The notes: a model not told the origin generated them from the letters alone. A stretch of 64,000 nt of DNA from Cellvibrio fontiphilus (GCF_035317345.1 NZ_JAYKTU010000001.1), one strand, 5' to 3'; shown: positions 42,640 to 52,638, counted from the stretch's first letter. Made by a program: numbers and translations.

Positions 42640-45600
42640 ATGAATACTATGGCGCTGCTCGCACCTGTTGCGTGCGAAACATTGGTCGTTGGTGCAGGTA
42701 TAGCAGGTTGCTGGACTGCACTGAATTTGGTTGAGCGCGGCATTAATACCGCGCTGATTTATTACGATGATACTGATCGTGGCGGACGCATAGGTTCTAC
42801 CGCCATTTCTGTGGGCGCCATTAATACCGCGCCTTTGCAGCGCGCGGATTATATTCCCTGGCTGGAGGAAATGGGGCGCGGCCAAATGCACACCTCGGTT
42901 GCGCCGGTCACGGTGAATAATTTGGCCGCACAGCTGGAAAAACTGCGTGAGTTCGATGCGCTAAAACCCATCGAACTGGGCCTGGCTTTAGCCTCGGGTT
43001 CGGGCAAAAAACTGATCGACCAATTGCTGGCAGTGCTCGCCGGAAAAGGCGTGACCCTGATTAAAAACGGTTGGGTGCAGCGTATTGATGCGAGCGAAAC
43101 CGAATGTCGCGGCGTGCAATACCAGCAGGGTGAACACTGCGGCTACATTACCGCAGCGGCCTTGGTATTGGCACCGGGCGGCTACTCGGGTTTATTTCAG
43201 GGCGCGGTAAAAACCGGCACCTATGGCGCCATTCACGGGCGCTTTTTATTGGCGGGTGGCAAACTCAGTAATCTGGAATTTGTATTCAAACACGGTTATG
43301 GCCAGCCGGATTTAGGCAAACTCACACCCACCGAAGAATTGCCCGGTGTAGAAATTTATGATGCCAAAGGCCAGCATGTGAGCTGGTTGGAAGAAGAATT
43401 ATTTTATGGGCGCGGCACCCACAACCACTTCCAGGCGTTTATGACCTGGCGCAAAGATGAAGACACCCACTACTATGTGGATTTCCGCTTCCGCGATTTT
43501 CATCGCACACTCAGCAACTGGTTAAAACAACCGCCCACTGAACGCAGCGAACCTGAATTGATTGAACAACTCAGTGTCTATGTCGATGACAGCGCTCATG
43601 AAGCGTTTATGCACTGGTTAATGCCCTTTTGTCGCGCTGAACGCGACTACCGCTTTAGTGATTTTTGCGCCGTAAAGCCACTGCTGGCGGCGGCCTGCGC
43701 GGTGGATAAACACCGCATCCGCCAGATTGCTTATTTTTCTATGGGCGGTATTTTACATCACAGCTTTCTCACCAATTTGCATCAGGTGTTTGTCAACGGC
43801 GAAGCCATGCACGACTACGGCGCCCATCGCGTAGGCGGTTTGCCCTGGGCCTTGTATTTATCCGCCGCCCAAAAAATTGCCGAGGATATTGCCCAGTTAA
43901 AACAGCGCGGCCAACTTAACAGCGCGCACAACAACGCTGATAACAAGCTCCCAGTCATCGCCAAAGCATCGCAGTTTGATGGCAACTTACTTGCACAAAT
44001 CCAGCAGCAGTTATTTGAATTTCAGGAGCGCGGCCAACACGAAGCGGCACTGAGTCAATTAATCGACTGGCTGCGTGCACAGCGCGCGCAACTGGCACAG
44101 GCAGGGCGCGAATTGGACGATGCCTATGCCTACCTCGCCCTGGCAGAGGCGATTGTAGTTTCATCAGTGGTGCGCCGTGAAAGTCGCGGCTGTTTTTTCC
44201 GCAGTGATTATCACGACGAAAACTTTAACCTGCGCGCTATGCGCAGCGTTGCCTCTTTTGATGAAGACAGCGGTCAGGTTTGCGCTGCGCTGGTCAATAA
44301 AACCCGCATTCTGGATTTGGTGGCAAATCGCGGCGCAGGGAAATTAAAAATGGAATTGGGCAGTGAACAGCAAAATGCCGCGTATTTTTTGGTGAAAAAA
44401 CATCTGGCTACCGCGGTGGCCAACCAGACCGCAATTTGTTTTGAAGGCCAGTCCATTAGTTATGCCGGGTTAAACCAGCGCATTGAACACTACGCACATT
44501 TTTTATTTAGTCAGGAATTAATGCGCGGCGATAGAGTGGCGATTTTACTGCGCGATAGTCCCGAGTGGATTGCACTGTTTATTGCTTGTTTGCAGTTGGG
44601 TTTAATTGCCGTGCCCCTGAATACTTTTGCCAAGGAGTCGGATTTAATTTTTTATCTGCAGGATTCGCAAGCACGTCTATTGGTGACTGAACAATCGCTG
44701 CTGGGCAAACTGAATGTAAGCGCAATTTTTGCACAAGTGCAAAGCCGTATTCTCACGCTGGAAGATTTGTTGCCACTGCCCGCCGCACAAATTCACCACT
44801 GTGTTGCGGTGGATGAACAAACACCCGGTTTTATTTTGTATACCTCCGGCAGCACCGGCAAACCCAAGGGCGCCCTGCACAAACACAGCAACCTTGCCGC
44901 TACCGCCAAACAATTTGCGGCACAGGTATTAGCGCCGCAAACCGGTGAACGCTTTTACTCCAGCTCGCGTTTGTTTTTTGCCTATGGCTTGGGCAATAGC
45001 CTGACCTTTCCACTGTATTTTGGTTGCACCAGTGTCTTGAGTGGCGAGCGTTTATCTCCCGCCGATACCCTCAAGCTGCTTGCGCAACAAGCGGTTAGTC
45101 ATTTTTTTTCGGTACCGGCAATTTACGCCGCGCTAATGCCTTTGCTCACGCAACAACCACTGTCTGAATCAGTACGTCTTTGTATTAGCGCCGGTGAGCC
45201 TTTATCTGCGCTTTTAGCGCAGGATTGGGTGCAGCAAACCCAACGCGTCATGGTGGATGGTTTGGGTAGCACCGAAGCCCTGCATATTTTTTGCTGCAGT
45301 TACTACTACCCGTCTGGTGAATTTACCCAAGGGCAAGCGGTGGCGGGTTATCAACTGCAACTGTTGGATGACAATAATTTTGTCATTCACAAAACCGGTG
45401 TCACCGGCAATTTGGCAGTGCGTGGCAACTCCATTGCCAGTGGTTATTGGCAACAGCCGGAGGCTAGCAGCAAAACCTTTGTGCAGGATTTACTGCTCAC
45501 CGGCGATCAATACCAATTAACGCCTGCGCAAGAATTTAATTACATAGGCCGCAAGGGCGATATGTTTAAAGCCTCCGGCTTGTGGGTATCGGCCTATGAA

Positions 45601-46002
45601 ATTGAAGTAGCCATGCGCAGCCTGGATTACATCGCCGATGCTGCGCTGGTGGTGTATCGCAATACCGCGGGCGAGCAAACTACCGCCGCCTTTGTTTGCC
45701 CGGCAACAGCCGCGCTGAGCCCCGCGGATTTACACCAATTTGAACGTTTTAGCCAGCAGCTGGGGGAGCGCTTGTATAGCGACTTAAGCGCGCTACTGTC
45801 GCGCCACAAATTACCGGGTGCGATTTATTTGCTCAGCGAAATGCCGCGTACCGCGACCGGAAAATTATCCAAACCGACACTCAAAGAATTAGCACTCGCA
45901 AAAGACGAGGCGGCAGCAAAGTCGGCCTACAGTATCAATAAAAATTCTACTACCAACAAAAACAATGACAACAGAACAGAATCAACAACGGAGGTTGTAT
46001 GA
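42640..46002 (+). CDS. Fusion of fumarate-reductase-like flavoprotein and acyl/aryl-CoA ligase
   Basis: A 1120-residue bimodular protein. Residues about 1-575 are a FAD-binding-2 flavoprotein: VVGAGIAGCWTALN (16-29), a glycine-rich GGRIGSTAISVGAI loop, YFSMGGILHH and a C-terminal SSVVRRESRGCFFRSDYH of the succinate dehydrogenase/aspartate oxidase type. Residues about 585-1085 are an AMP-forming CoA ligase resembling benzoate-CoA ligases, with YTSGSTGKPKGALH (about 735-748), TGDQY and the catalytic lysine in RTATGKLSK near 1070. The Asn/Lys-rich tail is probably disordered. The stop overlaps the MBL gene start by 4 bases. The fusion would couple activation of an acid to its oxidation or desaturation (inference). 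Confidence 0.85.
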   Translation: MNTMALLAPVACETLVVGAGIAGCWTALNLVERGINTALIYYDDTDRGGRIGSTAISVGAINTAPLQRADYIPWLEEMGRGQMHTSVAPVTVNNLAAQLEKLREFDALKPIELGLALASGSGKKLIDQLLAVLAGKGVTLIKNGWVQRIDASETECRGVQYQQGEHCGYITAAALVLAPGGYSGLFQGAVKTGTYGAIHGRFLLAGGKLSNLEFVFKHGYGQPDLGKLTPTEELPGVEIYDAKGQHVSWLEEELFYGRGTHNHFQAFMTWRKDEDTHYYVDFRFRDFHRTLSNWLKQPPTERSEPELIEQLSVYVDDSAHEAFMHWLMPFCRAERDYRFSDFCAVKPLLAAACAVDKHRIRQIAYFSMGGILHHSFLTNLHQVFVNGEAMHDYGAHRVGGLPWALYLSAAQKIAEDIAQLKQRGQLNSAHNNADNKLPVIAKASQFDGNLLAQIQQQLFEFQERGQHEAALSQLIDWLRAQRAQLAQAGRELDDAYAYLALAEAIVVSSVVRRESRGCFFRSDYHDENFNLRAMRSVASFDEDSGQVCAALVNKTRILDLVANRGAGKLKMELGSEQQNAAYFLVKKHLATAVANQTAICFEGQSISYAGLNQRIEHYAHFLFSQELMRGDRVAILLRDSPEWIALFIACLQLGLIAVPLNTFAKESDLIFYLQDSQARLLVTEQSLLGKLNVSAIFAQVQSRILTLEDLLPLPAAQIHHCVAVDEQTPGFILYTSGSTGKPKGALHKHSNLAATAKQFAAQVLAPQTGERFYSSSRLFFAYGLGNSLTFPLYFGCTSVLSGERLSPADTLKLLAQQAVSHFFSVPAIYAALMPLLTQQPLSESVRLCISAGEPLSALLAQDWVQQTQRVMVDGLGSTEALHIFCCSYYYPSGEFTQGQAVAGYQLQLLDDNNFVIHKTGVTGNLAVRGNSIASGYWQQPEASSKTFVQDLLLTGDQYQLTPAQEFNYIGRKGDMFKASGLWVSAYEIEVAMRSLDYIADAALVVYRNTAGEQTTAAFVCPATAALSPADLHQFERFSQQLGERLYSDLSALLSRHKLPGAIYLLSEMPRTATGKLSKPTLKELALAKDEAAAKSAYSINKNSTTNKNNDNRTESTTEVV

Positions 46003-47048
46003 CTAATAACGCCATCAGCGCGACTGAAATTTTTAGCGGCATTTACCAATTAAAAATGCCGCTGCCATTTCGCTTGAACCATATCAACTTGTATTTGCTG
46101 GAAGATGTTAATGGTTGGTATTTAATTGATACGGGTTTAAATACCCAGCTGTCGCAGGATTTATGGGCCGCATTTTTACAGTCCGGGTTTTTTCGCAAGC
46201 CGATACAGAAAATTATTTTGACTCACCTACACCCTGATCATATCGGTATGTCTGCCTGGTTGAGTGAACAACTCGCGGTGCCGGTTGCTATTTCAGCGGG
46301 CGACTGGGCCATGGCAACTTTTTTATGGAATAACGGCGATGCGGCAGGTGAAGCCATTTACCAACAACATTGGCGTCATTTTGGTTTGCGCGACAGCCAA
46401 TTGAACGAAATGGTAGAACTGCGCGGGCAATATAGAAAATTAGTAAAACACTTACCCAAGGCTGTAGATATTATCCATCCGCACGACCGCTTGTTTAGCA
46501 GCTCCGGCACCTGGGAGTTTTTACCCGGTGCAGGTCACTCGCCCGAGCACATGGCGCTGTGGAATAGCGAACAAAAACTGTTAATCAGTGGCGATCATCT
46601 GCTGCCCAGCATCACGCCCAATATCAGTTTGCATCCTGTGGGCCTGCGTAATCCTTTGGAATCCTATTTACAATCGCTGGAGGAATTCAGCCTGTTGGAC
46701 TGCAAACATTATTTGCCGGCGCACGGTGCTGTTTCCAGCGATTTTCGCGAGCGCATCAACCAGATTACCTTGCATCATCAACAAAAATTTGCCGACTTGA
46801 TGAATCAATTGCCCACGCGTTTTACCGTGGTAGACGCGCTGCCCTGTATTTTTACTGCGGATCTGCCGGCGCACCAATTGTTATTTGCCTACGGTGAAAC
46901 GGCGGCGCACCTTATTTATTTAGCGGAGCGTGGTTTGCTGCAGCGCGATACAGACGACCCCTGGCTATTTATCAACCCTTTCCAGGTCAGCAGCGCTAAA
47001 TACACAGTGGATCGCCCGACAACGCGCCTGCATACCGCGCCTTGTTAA
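45999..47048 (+). CDS. Metallo-beta-lactamase-fold hydrolase
   Basis: Binuclear-metal hydrolase of 349 residues. The metal motif HLHPDH (76-81) is intact, followed by further ligands GAGHSPEHM and SGDHLL. A C-terminal helical domain lies after residue 230. Members hydrolyse thioesters, lactones or esters. It is translationally coupled (ATGA) to the ligase fusion, so release of a CoA product or hydrolysis of a lactone is a reasonable guess. Confidence 0.85.
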   Translation: MTNNAISATEIFSGIYQLKMPLPFRLNHINLYLLEDVNGWYLIDTGLNTQLSQDLWAAFLQSGFFRKPIQKIILTHLHPDHIGMSAWLSEQLAVPVAISAGDWAMATFLWNNGDAAGEAIYQQHWRHFGLRDSQLNEMVELRGQYRKLVKHLPKAVDIIHPHDRLFSSSGTWEFLPGAGHSPEHMALWNSEQKLLISGDHLLPSITPNISLHPVGLRNPLESYLQSLEEFSLLDCKHYLPAHGAVSSDFRERINQITLHHQQKFADLMNQLPTRFTVVDALPCIFTADLPAHQLLFAYGETAAHLIYLAERGLLQRDTDDPWLFINPFQVSSAKYTVDRPTTRLHTAPC

Positions 47049-47088
47049 TCACTATTCGATATCCCTGTTAATAAAGGACTAGAAGACT

Positions 47089-48297
47089 ATGCACGCCATT
47101 ACCCAAAGCGAAATTTTTTTAATCGCCATGTTAATTATTTTTACGGTGCCATTTTTATTCTGGCGCTATTTGCGCACCGATTTTTATGCGCCGTTGGTAG
47201 TAGTGCAAATCATTATGGGCATAGTGCTGGGGCCGGGTGTATTGGGCGCGCATTTTCCTGAGTATTATGATTTTGTGTTTACCCCAACCACCATTCAAAA
47301 TTTAAATGGCATTGCCTGGTGGGCAGTCATGTTATTTGTGTTTATTGCCGGGATTGAATTGGATTTATCCAAAGCCTGGCAATACCGGCGCGAAAGTGGC
47401 ATCACCGCCGGCCTCGCGCTCGGCACTCCATTATTATTTGGTTCACTGGCGGGCTTATTACTGCTCACCCAAAGTGGCTGGATGGGCAGCGAAGCCAAAA
47501 GCTGGCAATTTGTGTTGGGTATTGGCATGTCCTGCGCGGTAACGGCGCTGCCTATTCTAATTTTGCTCATGGAAAAAATGGATTTATTAAGGCAACCCAT
47601 CGGCCAGCGCATTTTGCGTTATGCCAGCCTTGATGATATTGCCATTTGGGCAGTGTTGGCGCTAATCCTGTTGGACTGGGAGCGGGTAGGACGACAGCTG
47701 ATTTTTTTAATTGGCTTTGCAGTGCTCGCATTTTATTTTCGCAAAATCATGCAGCGCATGGCTGAAACCGATCGCTGGTATTGGTCGCTGATTTGGTTGG
47801 CGGCGATTGGTTTAGCGGCTGACTGGGCGGGTTTACATTTTATGGTAGGCGCATTTTTAGCGGGCGCGATTATGGACAGCCACTGGTTTAATCAGGAAAA
47901 AATGGACTTGCTGCGCCATCACGTGCTGCTGGTGATGATGCCGGTATTTTTCCTCAGCACCGGCCTGCGTACCGATTGGGCACTGGGAGGCCAAATGGTA
48001 TTTGTCGCCGCCGCTATTTTATTGGTCGCGTCGGTCGGCGGGAAATTAATCGGCGTACAAATCGCGGGGCGCATTTTACACTGGGAAAAAGGCGAGGCCT
48101 CTATCATCGGCTGGTTCCTGCAAACCAAAGCGCTAATTATGATTATTTTTGCCAACGTACTGTTGGATAAAAAAATCATCACCGCCGACAGCTTCACCGC
48201 ATTATTAATTATGGCCGTGGTCAGCACCATGCTCACCATCCCCATGGTTACACCGCGCTTGTCGCGTTTGGCCGCAGTGATTTTTCGCACTAATTAG
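47089..48297 (+). CDS. CPA2-family cation/proton antiporter
   Basis: Inner-membrane antiporter of 402 residues with about 12 helices and no C-terminal nucleotide-binding domain. The core contains FVFIAGIELDLSKAWQ and LRYASLDDIAIWAV, where the acidic residues (LDD) match the ion-binding aspartates of KefB/NapA-type proteins. It follows the MBL gene by 40 bases and closes the operon. It may export cations, or possibly the product, in exchange for protons. Confidence 0.85.
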   Translation: MHAITQSEIFLIAMLIIFTVPFLFWRYLRTDFYAPLVVVQIIMGIVLGPGVLGAHFPEYYDFVFTPTTIQNLNGIAWWAVMLFVFIAGIELDLSKAWQYRRESGITAGLALGTPLLFGSLAGLLLLTQSGWMGSEAKSWQFVLGIGMSCAVTALPILILLMEKMDLLRQPIGQRILRYASLDDIAIWAVLALILLDWERVGRQLIFLIGFAVLAFYFRKIMQRMAETDRWYWSLIWLAAIGLAADWAGLHFMVGAFLAGAIMDSHWFNQEKMDLLRHHVLLVMMPVFFLSTGLRTDWALGGQMVFVAAAILLVASVGGKLIGVQIAGRILHWEKGEASIIGWFLQTKALIMIIFANVLLDKKIITADSFTALLIMAVVSTMLTIPMVTPRLSRLAAVIFRTN

Positions 48298-48339
48298 AGC
48301 CATATCGCGCTTCACATTCTTCTCAGATTTTCTTTATGT

Positions 48340-48768
48340 TTAGACGCCGGCAGCCACCGCTGCCGGCAAGCCAAACAGCTCATCAAAAGCCCAATTAAAC
48401 ACAAAGGTATACACGAGGAAAAACGCCAGTAAACCCAAGTCCATCAGCAGGGCGTCGAGCAGGCTAAGGTCGAGAATGAAGGCGATAATGGGCACCAGAA
48501 AAATCACCAAACCGCCTTCAAAACCCAGTGCATGTAGCAGGCGAATAGCCAAACTGCGCCCCTGCTGCTGGCGACGTTTTTCCCACTGCTCAAAGCCGTA
48601 GTTAAAAATCAGGTTCCACACAATCGCCACGGCCGAGGCCGCCACTGCAATAGCCACAGAGTGTGCAGCGCCAGCACCGGTGAGCCATTCCAGCAGCAGC
48701 GCCGAGAGCAAAATTGCCACTAATTCGTACAGACCGACGTAAACCACCCGCCGTTTTACCCCTTGCAT
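48340..48768 (-). CDS. PACE-family multidrug efflux transporter (AceI-like)
   Basis: Small membrane pump of 142 residues with two bacterial transmembrane pair repeats (four helices). The first repeat carries VVYVGLYELVAILLSALLLE with the conserved membrane Glu, and the second begins near RLLHALGFEGGLV. AceI-like proteins expel chlorhexidine and related biocides. A LysR gene diverges from it, as is usual for PACE genes. Confidence 0.88.
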   Translation of the reverse strand: MQGVKRRVVYVGLYELVAILLSALLLEWLTGAGAAHSVAIAVAASAVAIVWNLIFNYGFEQWEKRRQQQGRSLAIRLLHALGFEGGLVIFLVPIIAFILDLSLLDALLMDLGLLAFFLVYTFVFNWAFDELFGLPAAVAAGV

Positions 48769-48879
48769 AACAGCCTCACAATTCAGTTGATAGGTACAAC
48801 AAGGCCATTGTCTGTATTTGATACTGATAGAAAAAGTTAGCTACTATCAGTTTTACTGACAAATAGGAGCCTAGTGGCG

Positions 48880-49824
48880 ATGAATGGGGCATTTAATTCC
48901 GAGACGATCAGCGTATTTTTGGCGGTACTGGATAGCGGTTCTTTCTCCGCCGCCGCGCGCCAATTAGGGCGGGTGCCCTCAGCGGTGAGTATGGCGATGG
49001 CCAACCTGGAGGCAGAGCTGGCGCTGGAACTATTTGACCGGCGCGGGCGCGAGCCCAAACCTACGGCGCTGGCACGCGCATTGGAACCACAAGCGCGCTT
49101 GTTGATCAGCCAGTTGCAGCAATTGAACACCCAGGCACTGGCGCTGAGCATGGGTTTGGAGGCGCGACTGACGCTGGTGATAGCACCGGAATTGCAAAGT
49201 ACCGCCTGGGTCGCTCCTTTAAGCATACTGGCGCAGGAATATCCGCAACTGGAGGTGCAAATCATCACCGCTCCGCAAACCGATGCTCTGGCCTTATTGC
49301 ACCAGGGGCAGGCGCAGCTGGCGCTGGTGTTTGAGCGCCCGGCTGCCGATGGCCGCGAGAATTTTCAGGAGGTAGGTCAGGAAACACTGCTGGCGGTCAT
49401 CGCCCCCCAGCACCCGCTATTAAAATCGCTGGGCGATAGGCCAGAAAATCGCGCCCAGCTGGATCACTGCCAATTGCGATCCGAGCGACAAGTTCTGGTT
49501 AGCAGCCGCAACAGCGCGGGCGCCAGCGAGGAGGAGCGGCACAACAATTTCCATTTATTGTCCGACCACCAATGGCGCGTAGACAGCCCGGATTTGGCGC
49601 TGCAACTGGTACTTGCGCAGCAGGGTTGGGCCTGGTTGCCGCAAACTCTGGTGCAACCTTACTTGAATGGCCGGTTGTTGCGCGAGCTACCCTTTGCCAA
49701 CCTGAGCAACGGCGAAACCCTGTGGATAGATCTGGTCTGGTCGCGCGAACGGCCGCTGGGGTTGGGCGCGCAGCGCTTTGTGAGTTTGATGGCGCAGCAA
49801 TACAAGCAAGGTCAAGGTCACTGA
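48880..49824 (+). CDS. LysR-family regulator divergent from PACE pump
   Basis: LysR-type regulator of about 314 residues. The helix-turn-helix is visible in LAVLDSGSFSAAARQLGRVPSAVSMAMANLEAEL. The effector domain follows, with LVIAPELQSTAWVAPL. It most probably controls the divergent PACE transporter. The ATG at 48880 or a GTG at 48874 could both start it, with AGGAG at 48865-48869. Confidence 0.87.
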   Translation: MNGAFNSETISVFLAVLDSGSFSAAARQLGRVPSAVSMAMANLEAELALELFDRRGREPKPTALARALEPQARLLISQLQQLNTQALALSMGLEARLTLVIAPELQSTAWVAPLSILAQEYPQLEVQIITAPQTDALALLHQGQAQLALVFERPAADGRENFQEVGQETLLAVIAPQHPLLKSLGDRPENRAQLDHCQLRSERQVLVSSRNSAGASEEERHNNFHLLSDHQWRVDSPDLALQLVLAQQGWAWLPQTLVQPYLNGRLLRELPFANLSNGETLWIDLVWSRERPLGLGAQRFVSLMAQQYKQGQGH

Positions 49825-49875
49825 GGTCTGCTTTATCTGCAAGACTCGCTCATTCCAGGGGATAAGAGGAGTAAG

Positions 49876-51210
49876 ATGTGCGGCCTGCAACTGCCGTCAT
49901 ATTTTTCTGATTTATTTCCATTTTTATCTAAAGCGACTGATTTCCCCATGAATTCCACCGAACCTGTCACTCACTCCCACAGCGAACAAAGCACACATCT
50001 ACCCGCGCCATCACCCACCGGTGAATTTATTGTGTTGGTCGCGCTGATGATGTCCATGACGGCACTCGCGATTGATGCGGTCTTGCCCGCCTTCGATATG
50101 ATTCGCGCCGACATTGTTATGGCGCACCCCAATCAGGCGCAGTTGTTGATCAGTCTGTTATTTGCCGGTTTGGCGCTGGGGCAATTGGTAAGCGGGCCAT
50201 TGTCCGATGCCTTGGGGCGCAAAAAAATTCTCTATGCGGGTTTAGGTTTATTTTTGCTCGGCACAGTGCTGTGCATTTTTGCGCAGGATTTAACCGCATT
50301 GCTGCTCGGCCGTTTTGTGCAGGGGTTGGGGGTTTCCGGCCCTTACATTTGCGCCATTTCCATTGTGCGCGACAAATTTGCCGGGCGCCAAATGGCAAAA
50401 ATTATGTCGGTGGTGATGATGATTTTTATCACCGTACCCGCACTGGCGCCAAGCATCGGACAGGCCATTATGTTGGTCGCCGACTGGCGCGCGATTTTTG
50501 TGTTCTACCTGATTTTTGCAGCGGCGGTCATCGCGTTAATTTTTCTCCGTTTGGAAGAAACCCTGCCGCGTGAAAAACGCATTGCGTTCAGTGTTAACGC
50601 AATTAGCGATGGTTTTAAAACCGTGATCAGCAATCGCCTCACCGCCGGTTACACCCTGGCGATGGGTTTATTTTTTGGCTGCTTTTTGGGTTACATCAAT
50701 TCATCGCAACAAATTCTGCAGGAGCTTTACGGCACCGGCAAATTGTTTACCGTATATTTTGGCGGTTTAGCATTGGTGCTGGGTTTTGCATCCTTTTTTA
50801 ATTCGCGTTTTGTCGAGCGCCTGGGCATGCATTTTATTAGCCGCCGTGCGATTTACGTGATTATCGCCAGCTCAGTTTTATTTTTATTGCTGCAGTTTTT
50901 TATAACACCCGCACTCTGGATGTTTGTGATTTACGCCAGCATTTTATTTTTTAGTTTTGGTTTGGTGTTTGGCAATTTAAACGCGATTGCTATGGAACCC
51001 ATGGGGCATGTGGCCGGCATAGCAGCGGCGGTGATAGGCGCTAGCTCATCGCTTATTTCCATGGGCTTGGGCACTTACATAGGCCAGGCGTACAACCAAT
51101 CTGTCATGCCCGTAACCCTGGGTTTTATTATTGTGCCGACACTGGGTTTGCTGGCAACACTCTGGGCCGATGGCGGCAGTAAAAAATATTCTGCGAAACA
51201 CACAGATTAA
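49876..51210 (+). CDS. Bcr/CflA-family MFS drug exporter
   Basis: Proton-coupled multidrug transporter of 444 residues with about 12 helices. After an N-terminal cytoplasmic stretch, VALMMSMTALAIDAVLPAF starts helix 1. Family-typical LALGQLVSGPLSDALGRKKILY follows helix 2, and GRFVQGLGVSGPYICAISIVRD lies in helix 4-5. The first ATG with GAGGAG upstream was used; Met25 is an alternative without a ribosome site. Confidence 0.88.
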   Translation: MCGLQLPSYFSDLFPFLSKATDFPMNSTEPVTHSHSEQSTHLPAPSPTGEFIVLVALMMSMTALAIDAVLPAFDMIRADIVMAHPNQAQLLISLLFAGLALGQLVSGPLSDALGRKKILYAGLGLFLLGTVLCIFAQDLTALLLGRFVQGLGVSGPYICAISIVRDKFAGRQMAKIMSVVMMIFITVPALAPSIGQAIMLVADWRAIFVFYLIFAAAVIALIFLRLEETLPREKRIAFSVNAISDGFKTVISNRLTAGYTLAMGLFFGCFLGYINSSQQILQELYGTGKLFTVYFGGLALVLGFASFFNSRFVERLGMHFISRRAIYVIIASSVLFLLLQFFITPALWMFVIYASILFFSFGLVFGNLNAIAMEPMGHVAGIAAAVIGASSSLISMGLGTYIGQAYNQSVMPVTLGFIIVPTLGLLATLWADGGSKKYSAKHTD

Positions 51211-51242
51211 AAAATACACCCTGATTTATAACATCAGGGTGT
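51209..51242 (-). terminator. Rho-independent terminator overlapping chrA stop
   Basis: On the minus strand the perfect 10-bp stem ACACCCTGAT/ATCAGGGTGT with a 7-base loop is followed by ATTTTTTAATC. The hairpin overlaps the chrA stop codon. Confidence 0.8.
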
Positions 51243-52590
51243 GCACTAACAGACCAATCAGCGCACAGGCACCGATGACCTTCATTACGCTGATATTAAA
51301 ACGAAACAATGCCACCGCCGCCAACAGCGCAATCACTGCCGATAGCCAATCCAGCTCGCCGCTAAAACCCTCTGGCCAGATAATGTGATAGGCGAAAAAT
51401 AATGCCAGGTTAACAATCACCCCAACCACTGCTGCAGTAATGGCCGTCAGCGGTGCGGTGAATTTTATATTTTGATGGGTAGTTTCAATCAGCGGAGCCC
51501 CCGCAAAAATAAAAATAAACGACGGCAAAAACGTAAACCAGGTAACGATAATAGCGGCCATTGCGCCCGCTACAAATTGCAAATCAGCACCCAAGGCCTG
51601 CTGCACATAGGCACCCACAAACGCGACAAACGCCACCACCATAATTAACGGCCCGGGCGTGGTTTCACCCAACGCCAAACCATCAATCATTTGAGTGGGC
51701 GTGAGCCAGGAATAATGGGTCACCGCACCTTGGTACACATAGGGCAACACCGCATAGGCACCACCAAAGGTGAGCAGCGCCGCTTTGGTAAAAAACGAGG
51801 CCATTTGGGTGAACTGGTGCTGCCAGCCATAAACTGACCAGAGCAGTGCCATAGGAATTAACCAGAGCGCTGCACCCACAATCACAATGCCGGTCAAACG
51901 CGACCAGCGAAATAATGCGTGCGCAGGCGTGGGCGTGTGGTCATCAATCAGGGCAGGGCCGTAATTTTTTTGTGCAGCGCTATTTTTTTGCCCTGAATTA
52001 TGACCTGCAGATTGAAACAAATTGGGTCGCCAGCGGCTGCAGATGTAACCCAAAAGTCCGGCACCAATCACTATGTAAGGGAAGGGAATTTTCAATGCAA
52101 AAATCGCAATAAACGCCAGCGCTGCAATCGCCCACAACCAATGATTATTTAATACGCGTTTGCCAATGCGATAGGCCGCCTGAAACACAATCGCGGTTAC
52201 CGCCGGTTTGATGCCGTAAAAAATTCCCGCCACCCAAGCCACATCGCCATAGGCGATATACACCCAGGACAACACAATCAATAACACCAGCGACGGCAAA
52301 ATAAATAACAAACCCGCCACTAAACCACCCCAGGTGCGGTGCATTAACCAACCCAAATAAGTCGCCAACTGCTGCGCCTCGGGGCCAGGCAATAACATGC
52401 AGTAATTGAGTGCATGTAAAAAACGTTTTTCACTGATCCAGCGCCGGCGCTCTACCAACTCCTGATGCATAATCGCAATTTGCCCGGCCGGGCCACCAAA
52501 ACTGATAAAACCCAGTTTCAGCCAAAATAAAAACGCCGACCAAAAACTGACCGGGGCAGGTAAGCTATTTTTCTCAGGGGAATCCGTCAT
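51226..52590 (-). CDS. chrA: ChrA chromate efflux transporter
   Basis: Inner-membrane chromate exporter of 454 residues with two CHR domains. The first carries LGFISFGGPAGQIAIMHQELVERRRW. The second starts after about residue 240 with ALLTFGGAYAVLPYVYQGAV. This long two-domain form is the type linked to chromate resistance. Fits the metal-resistance theme of the window. A terminator overlaps the stop codon. Confidence 0.92.
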   Translation of the reverse strand: MTDSPEKNSLPAPVSFWSAFLFWLKLGFISFGGPAGQIAIMHQELVERRRWISEKRFLHALNYCMLLPGPEAQQLATYLGWLMHRTWGGLVAGLLFILPSLVLLIVLSWVYIAYGDVAWVAGIFYGIKPAVTAIVFQAAYRIGKRVLNNHWLWAIAALAFIAIFALKIPFPYIVIGAGLLGYICSRWRPNLFQSAGHNSGQKNSAAQKNYGPALIDDHTPTPAHALFRWSRLTGIVIVGAALWLIPMALLWSVYGWQHQFTQMASFFTKAALLTFGGAYAVLPYVYQGAVTHYSWLTPTQMIDGLALGETTPGPLIMVVAFVAFVGAYVQQALGADLQFVAGAMAAIIVTWFTFLPSFIFIFAGAPLIETTHQNIKFTAPLTAITAAVVGVIVNLALFFAYHIIWPEGFSGELDWLSAVIALLAAVALFRFNISVMKVIGACALIGLLVHTLML

Positions 52591-52638
52591 GTTGAATAAA
52601 CGCCGAAAAAATGTTGAAGGAATTTTATAACCCGAATC

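Noticed and set aside
48346..48367. Perfect 9-bp hairpin GCCGGCAGC/GCTGCCGGC at the 3' end of the PACE gene
   Set aside because: It lies within the coding end (Ala/Gly codons) and no T-tract follows on either strand, so it is not a convincing terminator.
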